NCBI GenBank assembly: GCA_965651365.1
Contig: CBFGSA010000079.1
Coordinates: 1-12,605, forward strand
Direction: 5' to 3'
DNA length: 12,605 bases
Origin: DASSBG01 sp965651365
GTDB taxonomy: Bacteria > Pseudomonadota > Gammaproteobacteria > Xanthomonadales > Rhodanobacteraceae
Shown: piece after piece, positions 1 through 8,849 of the stretch
Numbering within the stretch: the stretch's first letter is position 1
Layout: each line of letters begins with the position of its first letter
Translations under genes and position numbers: made by a program
Notes under the pieces: model-generated
Database searches by the model: none
What the model was told of the DNA's origin: nothing
The model's input: only the letters and a program-made list of their open reading frames with translations

Positions 1-971
<971 letters not shown>

Positions 972-979
972 ATACTGCC

Positions 980-1013
980 GGGAATCGGGAATAGGGAATA
1001 GGGAATCGGGAAT
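980..1013 (+). repeat. Left array: five GGGAAT units, 7-bp period
   Basis: GGGAAT occurs at 980, 987, 994, 1001 and 1008, each separated by one variable base (C, A, A, C). It begins 9 nt after the trpB stop codon and forms the left outer arm of the composite inverted repeat. Confidence 0.95.
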
Positions 1014-1016
1014 GGT

Positions 1017-1034
1017 AAAAGCAAAAGCAAAAGC
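1017..1034 (+). repeat. Three tandem AAAAGC hexamers
   Basis: Three perfect AAAAGC copies (1017, 1023, 1029) sit just inside the left heptamer array. The last copy can pair with GCTTTGC at 1082-1088 with one bulged base, so the hexamers belong to the left arm of the composite element. The A-rich composition differs sharply from the GC-rich surroundings. Confidence 0.9.
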
Positions 1035-1090
1035 ATGGGTGCTTGGATACCTTGCGGGGTGGTCGAAGGAAGCACGGAACCGCTTTGCCG

Positions 1091-1154
1091 ATTCCCGATT
1101 CCCGATTCCCGGTTTCCGGCCCTTCCGATTCCCGATTCCCCATTCCCGATTCCC
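1091..1154 (-). repeat. Right array: seven ATTCCC units in two clusters
   Basis: ATTCCC occurs at 1091, 1098, 1105, then 1128, 1135, 1142 and 1149. This is the reverse complement of the left array. The two clusters (three and four units) are separated by a degenerate stretch at 1111-1127 that still shows a decayed unit (GTTTCC at 1112-1117). The array ends 9 nt before the trpA start codon and occupies the place where a ribosome binding site would be expected. Confidence 0.95.
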
Positions 1155-1163
1155 GGCCGCATC

Positions 1164-1979
1164 ATGACCCGCATCGCCTCCCGCTTCGCCGCACTCAAGG
1201 CCGCCGGCCGCACGGCCCTGATTCCGTTTGTGACCGCCGGTGATCCGCTGCCCGACGCGGTGCCGGAACTGCTGCATGCGCTGGTCGAGGGCGGTGCGGA
1301 CCTGATCGAGTTGGGCATGCCGTTCTCCGATCCGATGGCCGATGGCCCGGTGATCCAGCACGCCAACGAGCGGGCGCTCAAGCGCGGCGTCGCTTTGGCG
1401 GACGTGTTTTCCTGGGCGCGCGAATTTCGCCGCAGCGATGACGATACCCCGATCGTGCTGATGGGCTATCTCAATCCCGTCGAAGTGCATGGCTGGCAGG
1501 CGTTCGCCCGCGACGCCGTGGCGGCTGGTGTGGACGGCGTTCTGTTGGTGGATTGCCCGGTCGAGGAAATGGCCGTCAGCCAGCCCCTGCGCGATGCCGG
1601 CCTGGACCAGATCCTGCTGGCGGCGCCGACCACCAGCGCACCCCGGCTCAAGCTGATGTGCGATCGGGCGCAGGGCTTCCTGTACTATGTCTCTTTCGCC
1701 GGCATTACCGGTGCGGCAAGGCTGTCGACTTCGCAGATTGCCGAGCGCGTGGCCGGAATCCGTCAGATGGTCGGGGTCCCGGTTGCCGTCGGTTTCGGCG
1801 TTCGGGATGCCGAAAGCGCCGTGGCAATTGCCGACTTTGCCGATGGAGTGGTTATTGGCAGCGCTCTGGTCGAGCGGCTGGCTGGTGCGGGCGACGCCGA
1901 TGCGATTGTGACGCGGGCAAGGGAGTTTCTGCGACCGATCCGGGCAGCACTGGACGCCCGGCAGGGGAAATCGGACTGA
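1164..1979 (+). CDS. trpA: Tryptophan synthase alpha chain
   Basis: This TIM-barrel aldolase cleaves indole-3-glycerol phosphate to glyceraldehyde 3-phosphate and indole, which is channelled to TrpB. It has 271 residues, against about 268 in E. coli. Numbered from the ATG at 1164, the catalytic acids are E49 (in ADLIELG) and D60 (in FSDPMADGP), the same numbers as in the enteric enzyme, which strongly supports this start. The loop-6 region (YYVSFAGITGA) and the phosphate-binding GFGV and GSAL segments are also present. The frame stays open upstream to 1035, but that extension only translates the ATTCCC repeat (FPIPDSRFP-like) and is not believed. No Shine-Dalgarno sequence precedes the ATG: the upstream bases are pyrimidine-rich repeat. 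Translation may therefore depend on coupling to trpB or on an unusual initiation. accD follows after 17 bp. Confidence 0.97.
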   Translation: MTRIASRFAALKAAGRTALIPFVTAGDPLPDAVPELLHALVEGGADLIELGMPFSDPMADGPVIQHANERALKRGVALADVFSWAREFRRSDDDTPIVLMGYLNPVEVHGWQAFARDAVAAGVDGVLLVDCPVEEMAVSQPLRDAGLDQILLAAPTTSAPRLKLMCDRAQGFLYYVSFAGITGAARLSTSQIAERVAGIRQMVGVPVAVGFGVRDAESAVAIADFADGVVIGSALVERLAGAGDADAIVTRAREFLRPIRAALDARQGKSD

Positions 1980-1996
1980 TTCGAGGCAGATAGCGA

Positions 1997-2872
1997 ATGA
2001 ACTGGTTGCAAAAACTGATGGCGCCCAAGGCGCGCACACAAGACGGGCAGCAGGCGCCCGGCAAGGGCAAGGTGCCCGAAGGCGTGTGGGAAAAATGCCA
2101 GATGTGCGGCGCGATGCTGTACCAGCCCGAGCTGGAGCGCAATCTGATGGTATGTCCCAAGTGCGGTCATCATCATGCGATTGCAGCCCGCGTGCGTCTG
2201 CTGGCCATGCTGGATGAGGGCAGCGCCGAGGAGCATGACGCGACGCTGGCGCCGGTCGATCCGCTGAAATTCAAGGACTCGAAGAAATACCGCGACCGCA
2301 TCACGGCGGCGCAGAAGAAGACCGGTGAAAAAGATGCCATGATCGCGATGTCCGGCACCTTGAAGGAGCAGGCGCTGGAAATGGTGTCTTTCGATTTCCG
2401 CTTCATGGGCGGTTCGATGGGCTCGGTGGTGGGCGAAAAATTCACCCGCGCAGCCGAGCGCGCACTCAAGCGGCACAGCGCCCTGGTCTGCTTCAATGCC
2501 TCCGGCGGTGCACGCATGCAGGAAGGCCTGTTTTCGCTGATGCAGATGGCCAAGACCTCGGCGGCGCTGGGGAGAATGCGCGAGGCTGGCGTGCCCTATA
2601 TCTCGGTGCTGACCCATCCCACCACCGGTGGCGTGTCGGCCAGCTTCGCGATGCTGGGCGATATCATTATCGGTGAGCCGAAGGCGCAGATCGGGTTTGC
2701 CGGGCCACGCGTGATCGAACAGACCGTGCGCGAAATCCTGCCCGAAGGCTTCCAGCGCTCGGAATTCCTGCTCGATCATGGCGCACTGGACATGATTGTT
2801 GACCGCCGCCACATGCGCGACCGCCTGGCATCACTGCTCAGCCTGCTGGGGCATCACCAGCAGGTGGCCTGA
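1997..2872 (+). CDS. accD: Acetyl-CoA carboxylase carboxyltransferase subunit beta
   Basis: AccD is the beta half of the carboxyltransferase that moves CO2 from carboxy-biotin (on AccB) to acetyl-CoA, making malonyl-CoA for fatty-acid synthesis. It works with AccA in the cytoplasm. The 291-residue protein opens with MNWLQKLM and carries the N-terminal zinc ribbon as C34-x2-C37 and C53-x2-C56. The crotonase-like core has the typical SGGARMQEG and THPTTGGVSASFAMLGD blocks and the FAGPRVIEQTVRE oxyanion/CoA region. A GAGG motif at 1983-1986, 10 nt before ATG, is an acceptable ribosome binding site. trpBA-accD is the arrangement I recall in xanthomonads, but there folC normally follows. Here maf begins 9 bp after the accD stop, in the same reading frame. 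Confidence 0.97.
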   Translation: MNWLQKLMAPKARTQDGQQAPGKGKVPEGVWEKCQMCGAMLYQPELERNLMVCPKCGHHHAIAARVRLLAMLDEGSAEEHDATLAPVDPLKFKDSKKYRDRITAAQKKTGEKDAMIAMSGTLKEQALEMVSFDFRFMGGSMGSVVGEKFTRAAERALKRHSALVCFNASGGARMQEGLFSLMQMAKTSAALGRMREAGVPYISVLTHPTTGGVSASFAMLGDIIIGEPKAQIGFAGPRVIEQTVREILPEGFQRSEFLLDHGALDMIVDRRHMRDRLASLLSLLGHHQQVA

Positions 2873-2881
2873 GTCTGCCGG

Positions 2882-3466
2882 GTGCGGAGATTTCGCCTCG
2901 TTCTTGCCTCGCGCTCGCCACGGCGCCGCGAATTGCTGCAGCAGATTTGCGTCGATTTTGAAGTCCTGGCGGTGGATGTGCCCGAGCAGCGCGCCCCCGG
3001 CGAGAGCCCCAGGCAGTACGTGGAGCGGGTTGCGCGCGACAAGGCCAGGGCCGGTCTGGCCCGGTTTGCGACCCGTGGCGAAGTCCAGGTTCTGGGCGCC
3101 GACACCGAAGTGGTGCTCGATGGTAAAGTTTTCGGCAAACCGGCGGACGACGCCGATGCTGCCGCCATGTTGGGCCGCCTGGCTGGGCGCACCCACGAGG
3201 TGATCTCAAGCCTCTGCTTGCTGGATCATGAGCGCGAGCAGCAGGCCACTTGTATCTCCAGAGTCACGGTGGCGGACTTGTCGTCGCAGCAGATCGAGGC
3301 CTACGTCGACAGCGGTGAGCCGCACGGCAAGGCCGGCGGGTATGCTATTCAGGGGCGGGCGGCCGCATTCGTCACCCATCTGGAGGGCAGCTACTCCGGA
3401 GTGATGGGCCTGCCCTTGTACGAGACTGCCAAATTGCTGCGCCGCAGTGGCCAGCACCGCGCATGA
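2882..3466 (+). CDS. maf: Maf-family nucleotide pyrophosphatase (YhdE type, dTTP/UTP)
   Basis: Maf proteins hydrolyse nucleoside triphosphates to monophosphates. The YhdE subgroup prefers dTTP, UTP and modified pyrimidines and acts as a house-cleaning enzyme, also linked to division arrest when overproduced. The 194-residue protein has the signature LASRSPRRRELL (residues 8-19), the catalytic-base motif GADT with D74, the GKPADDADAAAMLGRLAGRTHEV segment, and the C-terminal GEPHGKAGGYAIQGRAA block. The SRSPRR, EQR and IQG features fit YhdE better than the m7GTP-specific YceF subgroup. The start is GTG at 2882, the only credible start after the in-frame accD stop. No clear Shine-Dalgarno is seen, so translation is probably coupled to accD. 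maf next to rng and yhdP is the classic gammaproteobacterial order. Confidence 0.94.
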   Translation: MRRFRLVLASRSPRRRELLQQICVDFEVLAVDVPEQRAPGESPRQYVERVARDKARAGLARFATRGEVQVLGADTEVVLDGKVFGKPADDADAAAMLGRLAGRTHEVISSLCLLDHEREQQATCISRVTVADLSSQQIEAYVDSGEPHGKAGGYAIQGRAAAFVTHLEGSYSGVMGLPLYETAKLLRRSGQHRA

Positions 3467-3479
3467 AACTGGAATTGTG

Positions 3480-4952
3480 GTGAGCGACGAAATCCTGTTC
3501 AACGTGACGCCCAGAGAAAGCCGCGTTGCTGTGGTCGAAAACGGCGCTGCGCAGGAAGTCATGGTCGAGCGTGCCTCGCGTCGCGGCCAGGTGGGCAACA
3601 TCTACAAGGGCCGGGTGACACGTGTGCTGCCGGGCATGCAGGCGGCCTTCGTCGACATTGGTCTGGAACGATCCGCGTTTTTGCACGCCGGCGACCTGTC
3701 ACGCACTCTGGGTGAAGACGGCGATGCAGCCGAGCCGAGCGTCGAGACCCGCCCCATCAACCGCCTGCTGCATGAAGGTCAGCAGATCGTGGTGCAGGTG
3801 ATCAAGGATCCGATCGGCACCAAGGGTGCGCGCATCACCACCAGTTTGTCACTGCCCTCGCGTTACCTTGTGCTGCTGCCGGAGCACCATGTGCATGGGA
3901 TCTCGGCGCGTATCACCGACGTGGCCGAGCGCGATCGCCTGCGCGGCATCCTGAGCGAGCTGGACCCGGAAAATGCACACGGCTACATCGTGCGCACCAA
4001 CGGCGAGGGCCAGAATGCCGAGACCCTGGGTGAGGATGTGCGCTTTCTGGACAAGCTCTGGAAACACCTGAAAAAGAACATTCGCCAGGCCGCGGTCGGC
4101 GAATGCGTGTACGAGGAGCCGAGCCTGGCCTTGCGCGTGCTGCGCGATCTGCTGCGCGAGCATGTGGCGCGGGTGCGTGTCGATGACGCGCCCAGCATGG
4201 ATGCGATGCGGCGCTTTGCCGAGCGCTTCATGCCGGAACTGGCCGGCCGCATCGAGTTGTACGATGGCGAGCGCCCGATTTTCGACCTCTACGGAGTCGA
4301 AGACGAGCTGCAGCGGGCGCTGGATCGCCAAGTGCCCCTGAAATCGGGTGGCTCGCTGGTGGTCGAAACCACCGAGTCGATGAGCACCATTGATGTCAAC
4401 AGCGGCAGCTACGTCAGCCGCCGCAACCTCGAAGAGACCGTATTCCGCACCAATCTGGAGGCAGCGCAGGCGGTGGCGCGGCAACTCCGCTTGCGTAACC
4501 TGGGCGGCATCATCATCATCGACTTCATCGACATGCACGATGACGAGCACAAGCGTCAGGTGCTGCGAACCCTGGACAAGGCGCTGGCCCAGGACCACGT
4601 CAAGACCAGCGTGTATCCGATGAGCGATCTGGGTCTGGTGCAGATGACGCGCAAGCGCACCACCGAGTCCCTGGCGCGGCAGTTGTGCGAGTCGTGCCCG
4701 ACCTGTGCCGGGCGCGGCTACCACAAGTCGGCCGAAACGGTCGGCTACGAAATCTACCGCGAGATCACGCGCGCGGTGCGCCAGTTCGAAGCCGAGCGCC
4801 TGCTGGTGCTGGCCCATCCGGCGGTGGTGAACTGGATCGTGGACGAAGACTCCATGGCCCTGGCGGACCTTGAAGCGACTGTTGGCAAGCCCATCGCACT
4901 GCAATCGGAGGAGCAGTACCAGCAAGAGCAGTTCGATGTCGTTCTGCTTTAG
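3480..4952 (+). CDS. rng: Ribonuclease G
   Basis: RNase G is an endoribonuclease of the RNase E/G family that matures the 5' end of 16S rRNA and cleaves some mRNAs at AU-rich single-stranded sites. With GTG at 3480 as start the protein has 490 residues (E. coli 489) and begins MSDEILFNVTPRESRVAVVENG, aligned with the family start. The S1-like RNA-binding region covers roughly residues 37-125. The catalytic magnesium aspartates are D305 (STIDVNSGS) and D348 (GGIIIIDFIDM). The zinc-link CPTC motif is C406/C409, followed by GRG. The protein ends EQFDVVLL, the usual RNase G terminus, without the RNase E scaffold tail. GTG codons at 3477 and 3480 are adjacent, so the start is uncertain by one residue. 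GGAA at 3471-3474 is a weak ribosome binding site. maf ends 13 bp upstream. Confidence 0.97.
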   Translation: MSDEILFNVTPRESRVAVVENGAAQEVMVERASRRGQVGNIYKGRVTRVLPGMQAAFVDIGLERSAFLHAGDLSRTLGEDGDAAEPSVETRPINRLLHEGQQIVVQVIKDPIGTKGARITTSLSLPSRYLVLLPEHHVHGISARITDVAERDRLRGILSELDPENAHGYIVRTNGEGQNAETLGEDVRFLDKLWKHLKKNIRQAAVGECVYEEPSLALRVLRDLLREHVARVRVDDAPSMDAMRRFAERFMPELAGRIELYDGERPIFDLYGVEDELQRALDRQVPLKSGGSLVVETTESMSTIDVNSGSYVSRRNLEETVFRTNLEAAQAVARQLRLRNLGGIIIIDFIDMHDDEHKRQVLRTLDKALAQDHVKTSVYPMSDLGLVQMTRKRTTESLARQLCESCPTCAGRGYHKSAETVGYEIYREITRAVRQFEAERLLVLAHPAVVNWIVDEDSMALADLEATVGKPIALQSEEQYQQEQFDVVLL

Positions 4953-4961
4953 GAGCGCGCC

Positions 4962-7900
4962 ATGCGCGCGATGAGACGCTGGCGTAGCGGATCGCGGCGT
5001 GCACGGCGTTGGCTCGCCGGCATCGTTGCCACCGTGATCATCGTGCTTGCGGTCGCCATGGCGCTGGGCCAGTTGCTGCTGCCACTGCTGGCCGATTACC
5101 CGGATGGCGTGGCGGCACTGTTGTCCGAACGCCTGCACCAGCCCGTTTCCGTGCGTGCGGTGCAAGGTCACTGGCAAGGCTCTGGACCGCTGCTGTCCGT
5201 GTCGGGCTTGCGCATTGGACGCGGGAACGATGCATTGCGCCTGCCCGAGGCCGAGCTCAAGGTCGACTTTGGCGCCTGGATCAAGCGCGACCGGCGCTGG
5301 CTGGAACTGCGGATCGACGGCGCGGTCGCACATCTGGCCATTGCGACCGATAGCAGTTGGCATCTCTCGGGCGTTGAACTGGGCAATTCGCCTGAATCAG
5401 GTCGCGTCGACCAGCTGGCTGATCTGCCGGTTGGGTTGCTGCTGCGGCAGCTTGATCTGGTGGTCCGTGATCAACGCAAGCAGCGCAACCTGACCTTGCA
5501 GGTGCCGGCTTTGCGCGTCCTGACCCGCAACGACCGCTTGCATCTGGGCGGCAGCATTCGGCAGCCGGGCAGCGACGGCAGCATCGAGTTCTCGGCCGAG
5601 ATCGATCCACTGCAGTCCGCTGGCCGGGCTTACATGAGCGGCACCCATGTCGACCTTGCCGCCTGGGACAGCGTCATCGGCCAGGGTGGCACGCAAGTGC
5701 GCGGCGGCAGCGGTGCCTTGCGTGTGTGGCTGGGGTGGCAGGCAGGGCGCTTGAGTCGGGTTGCGGCCGATGTGGACCTGGCCGGGCTGGTGCTGGCACG
5801 CGATGGCCGGCCGACACTCGATCTTCCACGGTGGCATGGACAACTGAAGGCGCGAATGGATGCGCACGGATGGCGGGCACGCTGGCAGAACAGCGCGCAT
5901 GACAAGGGGCAGGACGGCGGCTGGTTTGATGTCGAGCGCCACGATTCCGGCGCATTGGCTGTACGTGCGGGCGAACTTGATGTGCAGACGCTGGCGCCGT
6001 GGTTGGCGCTGTGGCCCGAGGATGGCCAGGGTGGTGTACCTGCGTTCACCCAATTGCGGCCCTGGGGCAGGCTTGATTCGCTGCAACTGGACTGGCGCGA
6101 CGCCAAACACTTCAGTCTGCAAGCGCAAGTACACGGGCTCGGCTGGAAGGCAGCCGCAGGACTTCCGGGCATCGATCATCTGGACGCGCGGGTACGCGGC
6201 GATGGCGAGGCCGTGAGCATCGCAATCCCGCCCCAGCCACTGACTGCAGACTTGCCTGGGGTATTCCGCAAGCCGTTTGACTTCAGCCGGATCAGCGGGC
6301 ACTGGAGCTTCTGGCCGGACGCCAGCGGCTGGCGTCTGGCTACCGACGACATGCAACTCAAGGCCGATGACTATGCGCTCGCTCTGCGCGGTGGGCTGCG
6401 CCACGCGCCTGGCCAAGCCCTGCCGACGCTCGATCTGGGCGCCCGCGTGCTGGAGGCCCGGGTGGTGGCGGCAAAACGGTTTTGGCCGGTCGATGTCATG
6501 CCACCCACAGCAGTCGAATGGCTGGATCGGGGCCTGGTGTCAGGTTCGGTGACGGGGCGCGCACTGTTCCGGGGCAATCTGGGCGACTGGCCATTTCCGG
6601 CCAACCGTGGCCGGTTCGAGGCAGTGGCGGACTTTCATGACGCGGTACTGGATTACGATCCGCGCTGGCCGGTTGCGGAATCGCTCAACGGGCGTGCGGC
6701 ATTCGTCAACCTGGCCATGCACGTCAAGACCGATGCCGGCAGTTCGCTGGGCAACAAGGTACGCTCCGCAAGCGCCGAGATTGCCCATTTTGACCACGCC
6801 GAATTGAAGCTCGGCATTCAGGGCAGCGGTCAGGCCGGACGCCTGCTGGCGTGGCTGCGCAAGACACCGATCGGTCAGGAGCACCACGAAGCGCTGGCGG
6901 CGATGCAGGTGACGGGTGGCGCGCGTTACACGGTGAAACTGAACCTGCCGCTGCACGACGACCCCGGTGCGATGCCTCGGCTCGACGGACAAGTCAAACT
7001 TTCCGATGCGATGTTCAAAGTGCCGGATTGGTCATTGGATCTGCAGCACCTGGATGGGCCGTTGCAGTTTGGCACCGACAGCATCCAGACCCGCCAGTTG
7101 TCTGGCCACTACAACGGGGTGCCGGTTCAATTGCAGGCGCGGATTGGTGACGCCACCCACCAGCCCGATGCCACGGTCGAGGCATCGATGCATGGGCGGT
7201 TTGATGTACCCAGCCTCGTTCAGCAATACCCCAGTCTGCGCTGGCTGGATACTTTGGCGCAGGGCCAAAGTGCCATTGATGTGGGTCTGAGTCTGCGCAC
7301 CGACCCCGAAAGCGGGCGCGTCGAGCAGCGCTTGAGCCTGGATTCGGACTTGCAGGGCATGGCGCTGAACCTGCCGGCGCCACTCAACAAGCCGCCCGAA
7401 AAATCGCAACATTTGCATCTTGATCTGGGTCTTCCGCTGGACGGCGCACATCTCGCCGTCCGCCTGGGTCAGCTGGCCACCGCCAATGTGCGGTTGGCAT
7501 CAGCCGATCAACCGCTGGCGGCTTCCGTGGCTTTCGGCGGCAGGGCGGAAGTCGCGCCGCCGCGCGGCATCCAGATACGGGGCACAGCCCCTGAACTGGA
7601 TATCAGTGGCTGGCTTGGACAACTGTTTGCCGCAGCCGCGCCAGGCAGTGCCGGTGGTTCTGATCTGCCAGCACCTGTTTCGCTGCAACTGGATACCGGC
7701 CAGGCGGTCATTTCCGGGCACCGGCTGGGACCGCTTGGTTTGAAGGTCTCGAATGACGACAACAAGGTCTCTGTCGCGCTGGATGGCAAGGCACTTGCCG
7801 GCCAGGTGAGCGTGCCGCTGAACGATCATGGACGCAGCGGCATAACCGTGCGCATGGATCGCCTGTACTGGCCAGAGACAGACGGCGGCCAGAATGACAC

Positions 7901-8849
7901 CGAATCCGAAAGCAGCATTGCGCCCGCTGTCATCCCGCCCTTGCATGTATGGATCAAGGACATGCGCCTGGGTGATGCCCGGCTTGGCGATGTGCGCGTG
8001 GAAAGTGTTCCCGTTGCCAATGGCATGCAGATCGAACAATTCGAGGCACAATCGCCGGATCTCAAGATCGGCGCACGAGGCCGCTGGCTAGGCACTGCTG
8101 CGGACAATCACAGCGACTTTTCGATGGACATCAGCGCCGAAGACATGGGCCGAATGCTCGGCGCCTTCGGCTACGGCAAGCTGGTCGCTGGTGGCACCAC
8201 CCTGGTGCATGTCGACGGCCGCTGGCCGGGCGCGCCGACCGACTTCAGTCTGGCCGAGCTTGATGGCACGCTCAAGGTGCACGCAGCCGATGGCCGCATT
8301 CTCGAGGTCGAGCCGGGCATGGGCCGTTTGTTCGGACTGTTCTCGATCCGCGAGCTGCCGCGCCGCCTGAGCCTGGATTTTGGCGACATTTTTCAGTCCG
8401 GATACAGCTTCAACAGCATTGACGGCAAGTTCCGCTTCGAAAACGGCAACGCCTGGACCGATAATCTGGAAATGCTGGGACCCTCGGCTGACATCCGCAT
8501 CACCGGCCGCACCGGTGTGCGCCAGCACGACTATGACCAGTTGATCGTGGTGACACCGCACCTGGGCGTGGCCCTGCCCGTAGTCGGTGCCATTGCTGGC
8601 GGACCGATCGGGGTGGCAGCCGGCCTGGCCATGCAGGGCCTGCTGGGCAAGGGCATCAACCGCGCCGGCGAGGTCCGCTACAAGGTCACCGGAAGCTGGG
8701 ACAAGCCCGACATCGAGCGCCTTTCGCGCGAAGCGGCGGCCCCTGTCGTACCGGTGGCACCATCGCCTGCACGGTCATCCAGTACCGCGATGCCTTCATC
8801 GGTCGACCCGACGCCCACCCCCGCCACATCGACGCCGACAGACGGTTAG
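4962..8849 (+). CDS. yhdP: YhdP family AsmA-like phospholipid transport protein
   Basis: A 1295-residue protein of the YhdP/TIGR02099 (DUF3971, AsmA-like) family. In E. coli, YhdP is anchored in the inner membrane, spans the periplasm and shares with TamB and YdbH the job of carrying phospholipids to the outer membrane. Visible here are an Arg-rich N-terminus, one transmembrane helix at about residues 18-42, and a long beta-rich repetitive body. The conserved C-terminal AsmA-like region at about 1093-1190 contains LEVEPGMGRLFGLFSIRELP and DFGDIF, followed by a hydrophobic Gly-rich segment (LPVVGAIAGGPIGVAAG, about 1204-1220) and a YKVTGSWDKP motif. The last 35 or so residues are a Pro/Ser/Thr-rich low-complexity tail. 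The start is well set: AGGAG (4951-4955) overlaps the rng stop and lies 6 nt before ATG. Length and gene order match the family. Confidence 0.93.
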   Translation: MRAMRRWRSGSRRARRWLAGIVATVIIVLAVAMALGQLLLPLLADYPDGVAALLSERLHQPVSVRAVQGHWQGSGPLLSVSGLRIGRGNDALRLPEAELKVDFGAWIKRDRRWLELRIDGAVAHLAIATDSSWHLSGVELGNSPESGRVDQLADLPVGLLLRQLDLVVRDQRKQRNLTLQVPALRVLTRNDRLHLGGSIRQPGSDGSIEFSAEIDPLQSAGRAYMSGTHVDLAAWDSVIGQGGTQVRGGSGALRVWLGWQAGRLSRVAADVDLAGLVLARDGRPTLDLPRWHGQLKARMDAHGWRARWQNSAHDKGQDGGWFDVERHDSGALAVRAGELDVQTLAPWLALWPEDGQGGVPAFTQLRPWGRLDSLQLDWRDAKHFSLQAQVHGLGWKAAAGLPGIDHLDARVRGDGEAVSIAIPPQPLTADLPGVFRKPFDFSRISGHWSFWPDASGWRLATDDMQLKADDYALALRGGLRHAPGQALPTLDLGARVLEARVVAAKRFWPVDVMPPTAVEWLDRGLVSGSVTGRALFRGNLGDWPFPANRGRFEAVADFHDAVLDYDPRWPVAESLNGRAAFVNLAMHVKTDAGSSLGNKVRSASAEIAHFDHAELKLGIQGSGQAGRLLAWLRKTPIGQEHHEALAAMQVTGGARYTVKLNLPLHDDPGAMPRLDGQVKLSDAMFKVPDWSLDLQHLDGPLQFGTDSIQTRQLSGHYNGVPVQLQARIGDATHQPDATVEASMHGRFDVPSLVQQYPSLRWLDTLAQGQSAIDVGLSLRTDPESGRVEQRLSLDSDLQGMALNLPAPLNKPPEKSQHLHLDLGLPLDGAHLAVRLGQLATANVRLASADQPLAASVAFGGRAEVAPPRGIQIRGTAPELDISGWLGQLFAAAAPGSAGGSDLPAPVSLQLDTGQAVISGHRLGPLGLKVSNDDNKVSVALDGKALAGQVSVPLNDHGRSGITVRMDRLYWPETDGGQNDTESESSIAPAVIPPLHVWIKDMRLGDARLGDVRVESVPVANGMQIEQFEAQSPDLKIGARGRWLGTAADNHSDFSMDISAEDMGRMLGAFGYGKLVAGGTTLVHVDGRWPGAPTDFSLAELDGTLKVHAADGRILEVEPGMGRLFGLFSIRELPRRLSLDFGDIFQSGYSFNSIDGKFRFENGNAWTDNLEMLGPSADIRITGRTGVRQHDYDQLIVVTPHLGVALPVVGAIAGGPIGVAAGLAMQGLLGKGINRAGEVRYKVTGSWDKPDIERLSREAAAPVVPVAPSPARSSSTAMPSSVDPTPTPATSTPTDG

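Larger units (their letters stand above)
980..1154. repeat. Composite inverted repeat filling the trpB-trpA gap
   Basis: The whole intergenic region is one nested inverted-repeat element. From outside inwards the complementary pairs are: five GGGAAT units (980-1013) against seven ATTCCC units (1091-1154); GCAAAAGC (1027-1034) against GCTTTGC (1082-1088, one bulged A); GTGCTT (1039-1044) against AAGCAC (1070-1075); and CCTT (1050-1053) against AAGG (1066-1069). The loop at 1054-1065 is 12 nt. All pairs are collinear, so the transcript could fold into a single long imperfect stem-loop whose base lies 9 nt after the trpB stop and 10 nt before the trpA ATG. No transposase is present. The layout resembles a non-autonomous REP-doublet-like element. 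I recall GGGAAT/ATTCCC heptamer arrays from xanthomonad genomes, but copy number cannot be checked here. Confidence 0.85.

Noticed and set aside
980..1154. CRISPR array
   Set aside because: The units are 7 bp with 1-bp spacers and opposite orientation on the two sides; there are no 28-37-bp repeats, no unique spacers and no cas genes.
972..1163. trp attenuator or leader peptide in the trpB-trpA gap
   Set aside because: There is no Trp-codon-rich short frame and no T-run after the hairpin, and the position inside the operon is wrong for attenuation of trp genes.
1763..2812. 349-codon open frame antisense to trpA/accD
   Set aside because: It covers two essential genes with clear motifs, shows no domain of its own and has no ribosome binding site.
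3849..5363. 504-codon open frame antisense to rng and the yhdP start
   Set aside because: It crosses two well-supported genes on the other strand, and its composition is that of a GC-rich shadow frame.
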